Assembly: GCA_030220185.1 (NCBI GenBank) | Contig: JASPKZ010008350.1 | Location: 897,501 to 961,500, forward strand | Direction: 5' to 3' | Length of the DNA stretch: 64,000 nt | DNA from: Diploptera punctata | Taxonomy: Eukaryota; Arthropoda; Insecta; Blattodea; Blaberidae | In this document: positions 54,110 through 64,000 of the stretch, piece after piece | Position numbering within the stretch: the stretch's first letter is position 1 | Layout: every line of letters begins with the position of its first letter | Notes under the pieces: generated by a model | Database searches by the model: none | Told to the model about the DNA's origin: nothing | The model's input: the letters and a program-made list of their open reading frames with translations, nothing else | Translations under genes and position numbers: made by a program

Positions 54110-54292
54110 TTTGTCAGAAGCCTCCTATTTCAGGTGAGGTTCTTTACGTGGCATAAATCTACACATTGCTTTACTTCAATTCCGAAAGAAGTCATACTCA
54201 GGGTTTTTACGACCTGAGAATTGATCGACGTAGGCCGGGTTTGTACCCACGAACCTCGGAACCAGAGGCGAGTGCCACTGAGACCGACAGAA
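54110..54292 (-). mobile_element. SINE-6 head, diverged copy
   Basis: The minus strand has CGGTCTCAGTGGCACTCGCC, TCTGGTTCCGAGGTTCGTGG and GTACAAACCCGGCC (B box), matching 48055-48338. Confidence 0.65.
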
Positions 54293-55259
54293 TGATCGTC
54301 CTCCACTGTGACTGAAACATGGAAGTGAAGCTGGTAATCGGCTGGTAAACCTTCTATGTCTTCATGGAGTTATTAACGTAAGGGAAGCATGGAAATCCGT
54401 CCTTAATTTTATTGTTTATGATTGGATTTGTTGCAATTGGCATTGTATGAAACTTAATTGTAGACCTATGTGTAATAAAAGTGTCATAAAATATGCTTTC
54501 TGGTACTTTTAAAGAACAAAGCGGGGGGAATTTGACTCTAATGAATAGCCGGCACTAGATGAAAGGGAGACAGCGAGATGAAAGAAAGTTGAGAAATATC
54601 TCCACGATTCATGATGACTCAGCTGTAACAAAATGGATTGATCTTGCTTTCCTCATGACTGAGTAATCCCATAATTTACAATTAACTACCAGATATATCT
54701 TCCCTTCTAACTTCTTTGTACCTTTAGAATTCATAAGTTATATCATTATTAATTCAAAAAGAAGAAATCTTTATGAACTCTAATTAGAAAACTCAGTGAA
54801 ATGTCTTTTCATGTTTAAAATTGCTGAGAGTAAATAAATTACTTTGTTTTTATTAAAGCAACATTATTTGTTAATTGCTTTGTTCTGCGAAACTATTTTC
54901 AAACATACCTACAAGGTAAATATCGGAAAGTACTAATTGCAAATTGCTGTAAATCAGGTGATTAATGTGTAAAACCATGTTACTCCATACACAAGTTATG
55001 AAGTTGTAGAATGTTATGTCTGATTAGTTTTATTTTTCTTTAAACGTGGTTTCAGACGTTGTGAAGCCAAGTTAAAAGTATAACTGCATTAGTTATATAT
55101 TGTGTAGTTATTATTATTGAATCTCAAAATATTTTGAAACCCCATTTCGTCACAAAGGCATGTTAGGGTTGTAGCTTACTGTAACAATATTATACTGTAC
55201 ATTGTAAAACAGAATTATCTTATGGGTTTGAATGAGTGTTATGGATTACATTAAATCGT
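54293..55259. other. Unassigned AT-rich sequence
   Basis: No gene recognised. Confidence 0.5.
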
Positions 55260-55690
55260 CTATAAGCGTCTTAGAAAATGCAACATATTGTTATGAATGT
55301 GTGTTATCAACTTCACAAATTGTTTATAATAATTTTGGTTCTTAAAAATCACTTCACACATTGAGACAGAAGCCTCATCATCATTTAAAAGTATGGTTAA
55401 CCAGAATCGTTCTGTTTCGAATATAGGACAATCAAATAAAACATTTTTTACAGATTTTATTGATTCTTGACATTTACAATTATGATCACTGTCTGGGTTA
55501 ATATTAAATCTACTAAAATAACTTCCAAATTTTACATGGGCAGTCATAAATTGTGTTAAAATGAAATTTGGAATAAAATGTTTTATATTTAGCCTATTGT
55601 GTACTGTAGGAAAGAAGAGCTCTTTTATCAAAACACTATTTGCACTCCTTATCCAAAGTTTATTCCAATCAGTAATGATATAGTCCAGTT
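55260..55690 (-). pseudogene. LINE-D C-terminal fragment (RNase H/zinc-knuckle end)
   Basis: The minus strand reads LDYIITDWNKLWIRSANS, then KELFFPTVHNRLN, NFILTQFMTAHVKFGSYFSR and CKCQESIKSVKNVLFDCPIF. The W..W..S....KELFFP, TGH..F..YL.RF and C.C....H.L..CP order is the hallmark of the region after RNase H in R1/Jockey-like LINEs; here the His of the knuckle is replaced by Asn. The frame from 55631 down to 55260 is open for 123 codons. The rest of the element is missing. Confidence 0.8.
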
Positions 55691-55797
55691 AAAGCATTAT
55701 ACAAATTCACTGCACTATTTTTCTTCGGGTTCCGCACTAAGCGGATAGATGGCGTTAATTTGTTCTACTTTCAATTTATTCACTGCATCGGGAGACT

Positions 55798-56413
55798 TAC
55801 TTACTTACTCACTGGCACTATCGAACCCGTAGGTTCCTGAGCCAATGCTTTCTAATCATTCCCTGTATAATCTACTTCCCTCAAATCATAGTTAATGTTA
55901 TTCTCCCACCTTATTCTTGGTCTACCAACTGGGCGTTTTCCCTCTGGCTTTCCTACAAGAAGCTTCCATGCAAGTCTTTCATTCCCCATACGTGCAACAT
56001 GTCCTGCCCATCGCAGTCTACGAGACTTAACTGTTCTTATTATATCAGGCTTCCTATAAAGACCATGTAGCTCATTGTTATGTAGTCTTCCTCATTCACC
56101 TGTCTGTTCATCTCTCTTTGGTCCAAAAATTTTCCTAAGTACTTTATTCTCAAATACTTGTAATCTACTTTCCTCCCTTAAAGTAAGAGTCCATGTTTCG
56201 CACACATATAATATGACTGGTAGAATAATAGTTTTATATATTTTCAGTTTAACGTTTTTTGAAAGGAGTTGGGACATCAAGAGTCTGTAATGCATAATAG
56301 GCCTAGCACGCATTTCTAGAATTAAGTCTATGTTCAATTTCTTTGTGCATCTCATTCCTATTGTGATTATTGTTCCTAGGTATTTGAATTCAGCCACTTC
56401 CTCAAAATTTCCC
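55798..56413 (-). pseudogene. LINE-A, 5'-truncated insertion with 10-bp TSD
   Basis: TCGGGAGACT flanks it at 55788-55797 and 56414-56423. The minus strand carries EEVAEFKYLGTII at the truncated start, ILPVILYVCETWTLTLREE, RLQVFENKVLRKIFGPKRDE and, after a frameshift, RRLRWAGHVARMGNE and GKRPVGRP, ending with the CACTGGCACTATCGAACCCG complement and a GTAA tail. It has an internal 3' deletion near 55835. TAGGCCTA at 56298-56305 is a 6-bp insertion relative to 39811-39820. The structure is a textbook target-primed reverse transcription product. Confidence 0.92.
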
Positions 56414-56594
56414 TCGGGAGACTATGTATATAAAATGACGTGTATTCTTATGTGCACTGGATCTGCTTCTTGAAATTATACTTAGGCCTAGTCTATCTCA
56501 TCCCCCCTTCTTTTCAATTCGTTTCTATTCGCTATCTTTCCACCATAACGTAAGCATACGATCAAGAAATTATCTAGCTGTATAATCAGGGACG

Positions 56595-56934
56595 CGCCGT
56601 AGCGGAGTGGTTAAGGCAGAAAGCCTTGGCGCAGAGCTACGGGACTTGCGCTGGTTCGAGTCTCCATGGGGGAAGAAATTTTCTCATGGTATTTCGGCCA
56701 GTATGGGACCGGTGCCCACCCAGCATCGTGAGTCATTTGGGTAGCTACAATAAGTAACGGCTCCAGGTTGAGAAAACCAGCTATAACGGCTGGGGGACTC
56801 GACGTGCTGACCACATGTCACCCCTTCACTGGCTGATGATCATCTACCTCTGTGATTGACACATGTGGATGTGAGGCTAGCAGCCGGCTGGTAGGCTAAG
56901 GGCCTTCCAGGCCTGTTGCGCCAGGAGTTTTTTT
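56595..56934 (+). mobile_element. SINE-1, full-length reference copy
   Basis: A 14-bp TSD, TATAATCAGGGACG, at 56581-56594 and 56935-56948. Head CGCCGTAGCGGAGTGGTTAA (A box) and GGTTCGAGTCTCC (B box), resembling tRNA-Leu/Ser. The body has GGGACCGGTGCCCACCCAGC and the tail CACATGTGGATGTGAGGC, GCCTGTTGCGCCAGGAG, T8. This copy defines the 340-bp family. Confidence 0.95.
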
Positions 56935-56989
56935 TATAATCAGGGACGAGTCAGAAAATGTAAATGCAGTAGTATATCCTCTTACAATC

Positions 56990-57200
56990 TGAAAAAATGT
57001 ATCGTTCCTCAGTTCTAAATTTACATTTTCCGATTGAAATTCACTAAATTTCTACATCAATTACCACCATTCCTAATCGTTCTTTAATTTTAGCTTCTCA
57101 TAACTGGAATTCCGTGATCTCTTGTATGAAGATCTGTCTAACTCAAAAACAGTTTAACAAAAAGCTTAATGAAAACTTCCTTAGGAAATATAACACATAA
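56990..57200 (+). pseudogene. LINE-G C-terminal relic
   Basis: A frame with PNRSLILASHNWNSVIS and QKQFNKKLNENFLRKYN resembles the S...LWN.LP..I.....FK..L...L end of CR1/L2/RTE-type ORFs. It is weak but colinear. Confidence 0.4.
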
Positions 57201-57235
57201 CAATATAATTAATACTGATTGTATTTAATCATTAA

Positions 57236-58048
57236 AATAAGTTTATTTACTAAATAAAAGTATAAAAGTTTTATATGATTTTTATAAATATTTAATTTAA
57301 TAATCGTAACAGCTGTTTCAGTACACTGTATTCTCTTCAGACGAATGTCACAAATATAAATACATTTTTCGGTTAAAATTTAGAATACGTGACATGACTT
57401 TTTATATTATTCATGAACTCGCGTCAAATTTTATTCTTAGGGTTTCGTTTCTCAAATTATTTCCACACCATTTACAATAATTTTTGCACGTTTTCTAACG
57501 ATTATTGAATGCATTTTTTCACGATATTGAACTACATGAAGAAGTGGCAGTCATATTGATTTTAACGAATATTCTGTGTTCCAGTGCAGTCAACATAGAG
57601 TCTATACTAATTAATTTACACTAAATAAAATCAGCATGCATTATTTCACAGGTTAGAATACTTAAATTGCGTTAGGTTAGGTTTTAGGTTGTTAGCCTTT
57701 CAAAGGTTAGAGTACTTAAATTCCATTAGGTTACCTTTTAGGTTCGTTAAAAACGCGAGTTCAAATATGTATATGTTGTCTGCATCCCGTGATTCCATAG
57801 TGTAAACCGTTTCGTTTTTATTGGCGCATGCGAATGGTGTTTGGTTGGAACTTGGAAAAATGTTTCGTGTCACATGTTGCAAAGTACGGTATTTCCAATT
57901 TTTCTATTTATACATATACTGTATTTTATTTGTAACATTTGTCTGAAGAGGTTACAGCGTATTCAAACAGCTGTTACGAAAGTTGAATGAAATAAATATT
58001 TATGAAAACCATATAAAACTTTGATAGTTTTATTTAGTAAATAATAAT
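57236..58048. mobile_element. Inverted-repeat DNA element, arms about 129 bp
   Basis: Left arm 57236-57364 (TTTATTTACTAAATAAAA, AAGTTTTATATG, CGTAACAGCTGTTTCAGTAC, CTCTTCAGACGAATGT) recurs inverted at 57920-58048 (ACATTTGTCTGAAGAGG, AAACAGCTGTTACG, CATATAAAACTT, TTTATTTAGTAAATAA). The interior has a 53-bp tandem duplication at 57652-57745 (GGTTAGAATACTTAAATT and GGTTAGAGTACTTAAATT). No transposase; a MITE-like element. Confidence 0.82.
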
Positions 58049-59059
58049 CCTGTATTTTCATAAAGGAAATATCAAATAAATTGATTAATTAAATTAAGTT
58101 TTATCCAGAATTATACTAAATTAGGTACCACATTTTACACTCAGTTAAGAGTGCTGAACATATTTGCATTTATATTAAGTGTACGATAATAATTCACATT
58201 GATAGGTCTGTATCTCTAATTGCATATCTGATAATTATAGCTAGTAATTTTTTCTAGGTTTTATAACTTATGATGGTTAATTATATAAAAATACACCAGT
58301 GAAGTTGTTTGATGTTTAACATTGAAACAGTAATGACCGTTACATAACGAAATTCATCGTATTCAATATACCAATTGAATAAAAACTGGTTAAAAAATGA
58401 CAGCACTCATTTGTCAATGTCTTCTCTGAATGATATTTAAAAAGATAATGAACGAAATAAGTAGCAATTGCTAACATAACGACAGATGCTACTAGTCTGC
58501 TACCCACATAAATTAATTAACTTTTTACCATATAAACTATTAGTTTTACTAGTAATGAATAACCGGCTACCGTTTTAATATATATAAAACAATTATATGT
58601 TAAAAACTGTCAGATTATTTGAAATTAATTCAAAATAAATTAATAATCTAAGTCAGGAATGGCGAAGTGTCTTCTCTCAACGAGTGTGTATGCGTGTGTG
58701 AGAGTGAGTATGTGCGTGAGTGGACTAGAAGAGAACTTGTTATGAAATACAACTCGTTTCTTTAATGATATAATTTATGTTCCACAGTCTTTTACTTTTA
58801 ATGTAATTTTAATGAAAGTAAATTTTATTAAGTTATTATAGACTATACATTATATAAGTTACAACTCTATTTTTCTCTAATGGCAAAACCCAACTGAATG
58901 AATAATATCAAGTATCAACTGGTCAATTGGAATGTAATAATGTTATCAGTAAAATACAAAATTGAGGCATTATATAAAATACCGGTAAATATTTGACAAA
59001 GTACAAAATTAAACATAGTCTTTTAATCTTTTCTTGGGCACTGCATAGTCATCATCATA
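58049..59059. other. Unassigned AT-rich sequence
   Basis: A TG-rich low-complexity stretch lies near 58680-58725. No gene recognised. Confidence 0.5.
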
Positions 59060-59515
59060 GTACATTCACGAATTTAGGCCATTTGTTGACCTGTTTCGGC
59101 CTCAAGAGAAACACCATCCAAAAGTCTTTTGAATGGACGTCCTGGTCTTCTTCTTCCTGCAGGTTGATATCGTAACATTTGTTTGGGTATTCTGTGATCT
59201 TCCATTCTATGAACATGTTGCATCCATCTTGACTTATAATCAGAAATTTTGTTTTCTAAAGGTTCCATGTGTAATTCTTCTAAGATGTCTTCATTTTTTT
59301 TGTGATCTAGTAGTATGTATGCTGCAGTCCTCCGAAGGTATCTCATTTCAGCAGATCTAAGTCTCTGTATATCCTTCTGTTTCAACGTCCATACTTCGCT
59401 ACCATACAAAAGAGTTGGAGGAGCCAGTGTTTTATGCACTTTTAATCTTGAATGCTTCTGGACTAACTGTGGCTTGAAGATAGAATTTATTAACCCTAAA
59501 ATTCTTAAAAATTTG
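59060..59515 (-). pseudogene. LINE-C reverse transcriptase C-terminal fragment
   Basis: From about 59510 the minus strand reads LRILGLINSIFKPQLVQKHS, RLKVHKTLAPPTLLYGSEVW, TLKQKDIQRLRSAEMRYLRR, EDILEELHMEPLENKI, WMQHVHRMEDHRIPKQMLRY, QPAGRRRPGRPFKRLL and TGQQMA. It is open for about 140 codons. The tail GGCCTAAATTCGTGAATG precedes a short GATGATGA run. It is close to LINE-B in layout but distinct in sequence. No catalytic core. Confidence 0.85.
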
Positions 59516-59539
59516 CATAGTCATGTAACAGAAAAACAA

Positions 59540-59745
59540 ATTCTGTCTGAACTGGGATTTGAACCGAGGATCTCAAGGTTTCCGCGCTGACACACTGCTT
59601 TTGAGCTATCCAGGCAATGCAGGAACAGATATGGAATTTAAAGTGAAATTTGTCCGCTCCTAGAATTCTTAGATTCTTCAAAGGTGCGCAAAGCTAGAGA
59701 GCCTGTGTTCAAATCCCGGTTCAGGCTGAAATTTTCCTCCTTAGT
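59540..59745. mobile_element. SINE-7, two tRNA-like ends in inverted orientation
   Basis: On the minus strand 59550-59612 reads TGGATAGCTCAAAAGCAG (A-box-like) and GGTTCAAATCCCAG (B box). On the plus strand 59708-59725 reads TGTTCAAATCCCGGTTCA. The two T-arm ends face each other, as at 51305-51405. Confidence 0.55.
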
Positions 59746-60112
59746 TGAAATAACTACTGCATGAAGATGAAGATATGAGTATATGCCAGAATATATTAAT
59801 TTCAATCTTACATTAGTATTGTTAATAACACTGGTCAACAGTGGTCTTGTTGTCCTTGATATAAGATTAATTTAGGATATATTTTTGCTCACAATTCATA
59901 AAAATATCAATGGTTTTGGAAGATTTGCTCTGTTTTTTAATCTTTATTTTCATTTTACGTTATAAAAATCGGAAAATATGAAAAAAAACATTTATAATGT
60001 AAATTGTTTTTTGAAAAATTAGTATGCACTGACGTAAACAGGAAGAAAAATGTCAAAACCCCATGCTATACATCAGTGAAACGCTTTTTATAAGATTTTC
60101 TTCTATCATTTT
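59746..60112. other. Unassigned AT-rich sequence
   Basis: Nothing recognised. Confidence 0.5.
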
Positions 60113-60148
<36 letters not shown>

Positions 60149-60150
60149 GC
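60113..60150. repeat. (AAT)n microsatellite
   Basis: About 12 AAT units. Confidence 0.95.
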
Positions 60151-60159
60151 TTTATTTTA

Positions 60160-60846
60160 CCTGGCAGTAGGGGACAATCTCTTTTTAAAACCAACAGTAA
60201 TCTGCCATGATGTGACGGTCCCATCTACCCTGATAACTTTCCTCCATTACTTTTAGATCCTGGTGAAAGCGCTCTCCCTGTTCGTCGCTATAATTTCCTA
60301 AATTATCCGGAAATCTATCCAGGTGACTGTGGAGAAAGTGTAACTTTATACTCATAATGGCTCCTACAATCTTGAACCTTGTCAACATGTTTTGCACAAT
60401 TTCTTTATAATTTGGTGCTTTATAGTTACCCAGGAAATTTTCTACTACCAATACAAAACCCTTCCAGTCGTAACTTTGATAAAATTTGCATCTTTCATCA
60501 ATTGCCGAATTTGAGGACCATCAAATATTCCGTCTTTTAACATTTCCATACTGAGCGTAGGAAATTTTCTACAAATGTATTTGAATCATTCTCCTTCCTT
60601 GTCCAACGCTTTGACCAATTGTTTTATCATACTTAACTTGATATGTAATGGTGGAAGTATGATTTTGTCTCTGCTTGGTAACGGCTTGTTTATTACTTTG
60701 ACTTTATCGACAGTTAAGGATTTTCGCAAAGGCCGCACATCTTGTTCCCAATGAAGTTGCTTTACTCTACTATCCCACAAACATATGAAACAAGGGTATT
60801 TTGTGTATCCACATGTATTTATACATGGAAACTTATCCAGATGCAT
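60160..60846 (-). pseudogene. Family-J protein remnant, unknown function
   Basis: The minus strand reads PCFICLWDSRVKQLHWEQ, then ILPPLHIKLSMIKQLVKALD, then a stop at about 60587. It continues FKYICRKFPTLSMEMLKDGI, GPQIRQLMKDANF and, after a frameshift, VVENFLGNYKAPNYKEIVQN, KLHFLHSHLDRFPDNLGN, DEQGERFHQDLKVMEESYQG, ADYCWF. The domain order is intact apart from one stop and one frameshift, and a second copy's C-terminus lies at 46361. I recognise it as a repeat-associated arthropod protein, probably transposon-encoded, but cannot assign a superfamily or reaction. Confidence 0.75.
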
Positions 60847-61152
60847 GTTGTGAGGACTTTAATTTTGTCAAATAACTGATATCAAGGTCGATGTGCGGAG
60901 TGAGTGGTGCGAGAATGGGGATCACGTGATGTTTGTATGCGTGAAAAAATGCGCAGAAATCAAATAATGACTGGAAACATAAATTTTATTAGTAACAAGT
61001 CGTTTACTGTTTAAAATATAAGAAACGAAAAAATAATAAAAACTAGAGTACATTCAACACTTTCATGAATATATTCGTAAACTATGCACTCGAAAACAGA
61101 AATTCGCAGAGATATCCAGGGCAACAAAAAAAAAATATTTTTTTTTGTAGAG
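60847..61152. other. Unassigned sequence
   Basis: Nothing recognised; an A/T homopolymer lies near 61130. Confidence 0.5.
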
Positions 61153-61166
61153 CTGTGTAATACAAT

Positions 61167-61473
61167 GGGGGCACGCCGTAGCGTAGTGGTTAAGGCACTG
61201 AGCTACAAGCCGGAGGGTCGAGGGTTCAAGTCCCGTTGGGGTCAGGATTTTTAAACTGACCCAAACCCTCTGGCGGCACTATGGCCCTGGGGTCGACTCA
61301 GCCTCTAACGGAAATGAGTACCAGACGCTTGTTCTGGGGGTAAAGGCGGCCGTCACGCAGGGCTGACAACCCGGCTGACATCAAGTGCCGATTATCTAGA
61401 AAAAGTGGGAGCCTTAACCTCCTACTACCCCAAGGGCCTCCGGGCCTGTTGTGGGATCACTTTACTTTACTTA
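61167..61473 (+). mobile_element. SINE-2, full-length reference copy
   Basis: A 14-bp TSD, CTGTGTAATACAAT, at 61153-61166 and 61474-61487. Head GGGGCACGCCGTAGCGTAGT, B box GGGTTCAAGTCCCG; body GGCGGCACTATGGCCCTGGG and GGTAAAGGCGGCCGTCACGC; tail GGGATCACTTTACTTTACTT. The length is 307 bp. Confidence 0.95.
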
Positions 61474-61487
61474 CTGTGTAATACAAT

Positions 61488-62029
61488 CAAGATTAGATGA
61501 GGATTAAGGTAAGAGTATGGAGTGGAAGGTGAATCTAGAACTTATGGAGAAAACTGCATTAATAAAGAGGTATGAAGAAAGCTTCTGAGGAAGATAAGAC
61601 CCATATAGGATCGGGATTGATGAATTCACTCTAGTCATAGTAGAAATTAAAGTAAATAACTAAATGTTGTTTTTTGCTAGATAGTTTTATTAGTACTAGT
61701 TGTCGCCCAGTGGTCGAAATTTAACCACAATTCATTAAATTTCTATGTTTGTTACAAATACGTCATTATGCATTAATTTTCGATTTATTTTAATATAAGA
61801 ATGATATGAAATATGTGGTACAGCTTGGTTAAACCACATTAAAAAAAACAATAATGCACTAATAAAAGCACAAACATCATTTTAGGTGCTAAAATAACTG
61901 ACTTCAATATGCTATTTGAGAGTACGTTTTCGGAAATATTTCCATTTGGCCTATTATTATGTGTACGGAAAAAATATCCCTTCTTCTAGTCTCTCACTCC
62001 GACCCGTCAATGTTCTATGTCGAGGCATA
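61488..62029. other. Unassigned AT-rich sequence
   Basis: TACTAGTTGTCGCCCAGTGG near 61693 resembles ends of invertebrate dispersed repeats but has no second copy here. Confidence 0.45.
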
Positions 62030-62044
62030 ATGGTAGTATGTACG

Positions 62045-62439
62045 TAATTGTATTGTATTGTATTGTATTGTAAGCCCATGTTTTTCCTTTACAGATATTT
62101 AGGCGCTCTCCCCCTACAGGGAAGAATTTGAACCATATTAATTTAGTTACACTTGTTTTCGTATAGATGTAATTTTGAATGGTCCGTGGTCAGCGTTCCG
62201 CCTCATACTGACATGTAGGAAACCAAGATAGTACTAGGACGGAGAAATTCGGTAAATTTTGCTTAGAGGCCTTTTCATTCAGGCTTAAGGATTTTTTACG
62301 AGCCTGAAAATCTTCAGACTCGGGACCCACGGCTTACAGTCCCTCCCGGAGGACTTGCTCATTGGATTTTTCTGTCCTAAAAACTCCATCGACCCTGGCC
62401 TGGTTTGAACCCGCGACCCTCTAGTCCACCGAGGCCGAT
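62045..62439 (-). mobile_element. SINE-6, full-length copy with (TACAA)n tail
   Basis: A 15-bp TSD, ATGGTAGTATGTACG, at 62030-62044 and 62440-62454. The minus-strand head is damaged between its A box (CGGCCTCGGTGGACTAGAG) and B box (GGTTCAAACCAGG) by a deletion. The body has CCTCCGGGAGGGACTGTAAG. The 3' end is four to five TACAA units (62048-62073 on the plus strand as TTGTA). Confidence 0.93.
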
Positions 62440-62454
62440 ATGGTAGTATGTACG

Positions 62455-64000
62455 AAAATCTATATTAAAAAAAAAGAGAGTAATGAAATTACTGAAACCA
62501 AGATTATACAGAGTTTAATTTAAATTTAAATAATATAATACAGGCCTACTCACTTTTTAAGTCACTAATTATAAATTCGTGAGAATAAGTCAAATCACAT
62601 TGCTGCTGCATATTTTCCATTTTGCAACAGATGTAGGCCTATTTGAGCGAGCAATATAATATAAAATAATATGATATATACATACAATGTATGTACAAAG
62701 TATAATATATTTAATACACAAGTGATCTTCTTGGTGATATAATATTAAAATATATATGTAGTCAATATGCCCATTTCACCAATTAATGTTTTAAAATGGT
62801 CAACAAGTTTCTACAGCCAAGCTGTCATTCTCAAGACCAGATATTGACTGAAGACAGAATTGATAATAAGTAAAGAAACAAATTCAGTTAAAAACAAACT
62901 ACGTCACATGACGCAATCATTCATAAGTGAACAATAAAACATACTAAAACTAATCCTCTTTTGTTTCAATTAGAGAAAAGAGGGCGCTGTACGGAATAGG
63001 GCCCTTGTCTTTATTCATTATTTTATCCTTATTTTTATAAATTTCCAAACTTTCAATTGAACGTAAACATATGAATGAGTACACAAATGAGTAATACACA
63101 TAATGCATTCCTTAGAGACATTTTAATTTAATTGTTTTAATTTAATTAATTTCTGACACATATTATACATAAATTTTATTTTTCTGCACTCCTTCTCTAT
63201 GAACTTTAATTATGCCAAATACCACATTCCTCCGTGAACGAAATGTGCTTAAAAAGTGCTAAAAAGTTTTTTCTTCACCTATTAATATATAGATTACTAA
63301 AACTGTAAGTTTCAATAGATATAGCCATGTAGGCCTATCTTGCAGTAAATGTGAGAAATTTACAAATGAAGAAAGAGGATATTTTTTCAAGTATATGACC
63401 AAAGGAACTGCTGTATTAAGGCAATATACATCCAAATATTCTTGATAAAAAGTCAAGCTTGGCTATAAATTTCCAAACATACAACTAGAAACTCTTAGCA
63501 TACTTCTCAAAACTTCAACTTTAACACTAATGAGGACTACAATGTTGAAGAGAAGTAGAAAAAAAAAAGTAAAATTTTAACAATAAAGTTTAATAAAAAG
63601 ATGGTGGTAGAATGTTTTGTGTAGCTAGTTGCGGCGACTGGTTATATCCCAAGCATGCCTTTTATAGTCTACCACATGCGATAGATCGGTTAATGTCAGC
63701 TACGTCTCGATTTACAACTTACATCTCAATTATTTCAAGTCTCCATTTGTAACAAGCGTCTAACCCCTCCTACAGCTTGCTCATTCTTTATTTTAAATAA
63801 CTTTTTCTATACGCCTTGTAGCCCACTGGGCTAGCGAGCTTGACTTATGATCACGTCACTAGAGTGAATGCCATACCCCGCCCATCATGTCTTCCATAAT
63901 GAAAGAACAAGGTAATATTTTTAGTCGGTGCTGTAATATACCAAGCACTGGAAAAAAATACATATTGGGTGTTCGTGGTAATTAGTTATCAGTTAAAATT
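62455..64000. other. Unassigned AT-rich sequence to the window edge
   Basis: No gene recognised. TAGCCCACTGGGCTAGCG near 63830 could be an A-box relic. TAGGCCTA occurs at 62634 and 63330. Confidence 0.45.

Noticed and set aside
55590..55605. TAGCCTA in LINE-D as a scar variant
   Set aside because: The bases encode RL in a normal VHNRLN-like context, so no insertion need be assumed.
57652..57745. GTTAGGTTAGGTT as insect telomeric (TTAGG)n
   Set aside because: Only two or three units, inside a 53-bp duplication in a MITE-like element; not a telomere.

Overview
The window reads as animal, almost certainly insect, nuclear DNA that is AT-rich and nearly all transposable-element debris. I found no intact host gene. 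The best taxonomic guess is a cockroach or termite (Blattodea), perhaps Periplaneta. This is inference: the dominant reverse-transcriptase family (local name LINE-A, tail motif GPKRDEQTGEWRRLH) and several tRNA-derived SINE types look like sequences I remember from cockroach transcripts, and the octamer TAGGCCTA recurs as I remember it doing there. No search could be run.

Local names. LINE-A: RT with GLKQGDA and YADD motifs. LINE-B: RT C-termini with a (GAT)n or (GAA)n 3' tail. LINE-C, D, E, F, G, H, I: further non-LTR fragments. LINE-K: a recurring short 3' tail. SINE-1 to SINE-8: tRNA-headed short elements. R1 and R2: other dispersed repeats. Family J: a repeat-borne protein I cannot name.

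Layout. 1-6 kb: a 165-bp minisatellite, a tRNA-Tyr pseudogene with its intron, a 200-bp-armed fold-back and old LINE/SINE pieces. 6-13 kb: stacked insertions (SINE-1 in LINE-A, SINE-2 in LINE-B, SINE-4 in SINE-1, LINE-E in LINE-B, SINE-1 in a mariner-like fold-back). 14-24 kb: (ATT)n arrays, five SINE-3 copies in all, LINE-F, a 400-bp TTA/AATG satellite, a Tc1/mariner-like element hosting a SINE-3, and a 222-bp-armed palindrome. 24-29 kb: four LINE-A segments, several hosting other elements. 29-38 kb: R1 repeats and mostly unassigned AT-rich DNA. 38-52 kb: LINE-A, LINE-B, LINE-I and LINE-H remnants, SINE-5, SINE-6 and a TTAA-flanked MITE. 53-64 kb: truncated LINE insertions and full SINEs with exact target-site duplications (TSDs), and a family-J pseudogene.

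The genes do not work together as a pathway. The coding content is decayed reverse transcriptase and transposase, and the structure is a record of insertion order. The most unusual signal is the octamer TAGGCCTA. I count roughly 28-30 exact copies by eye, where base composition predicts about one. In several paralogous repeat copies it corresponds to a 6-bp GGCCTA insertion at a TA dinucleotide, as an excision scar or micro-insertion would look.
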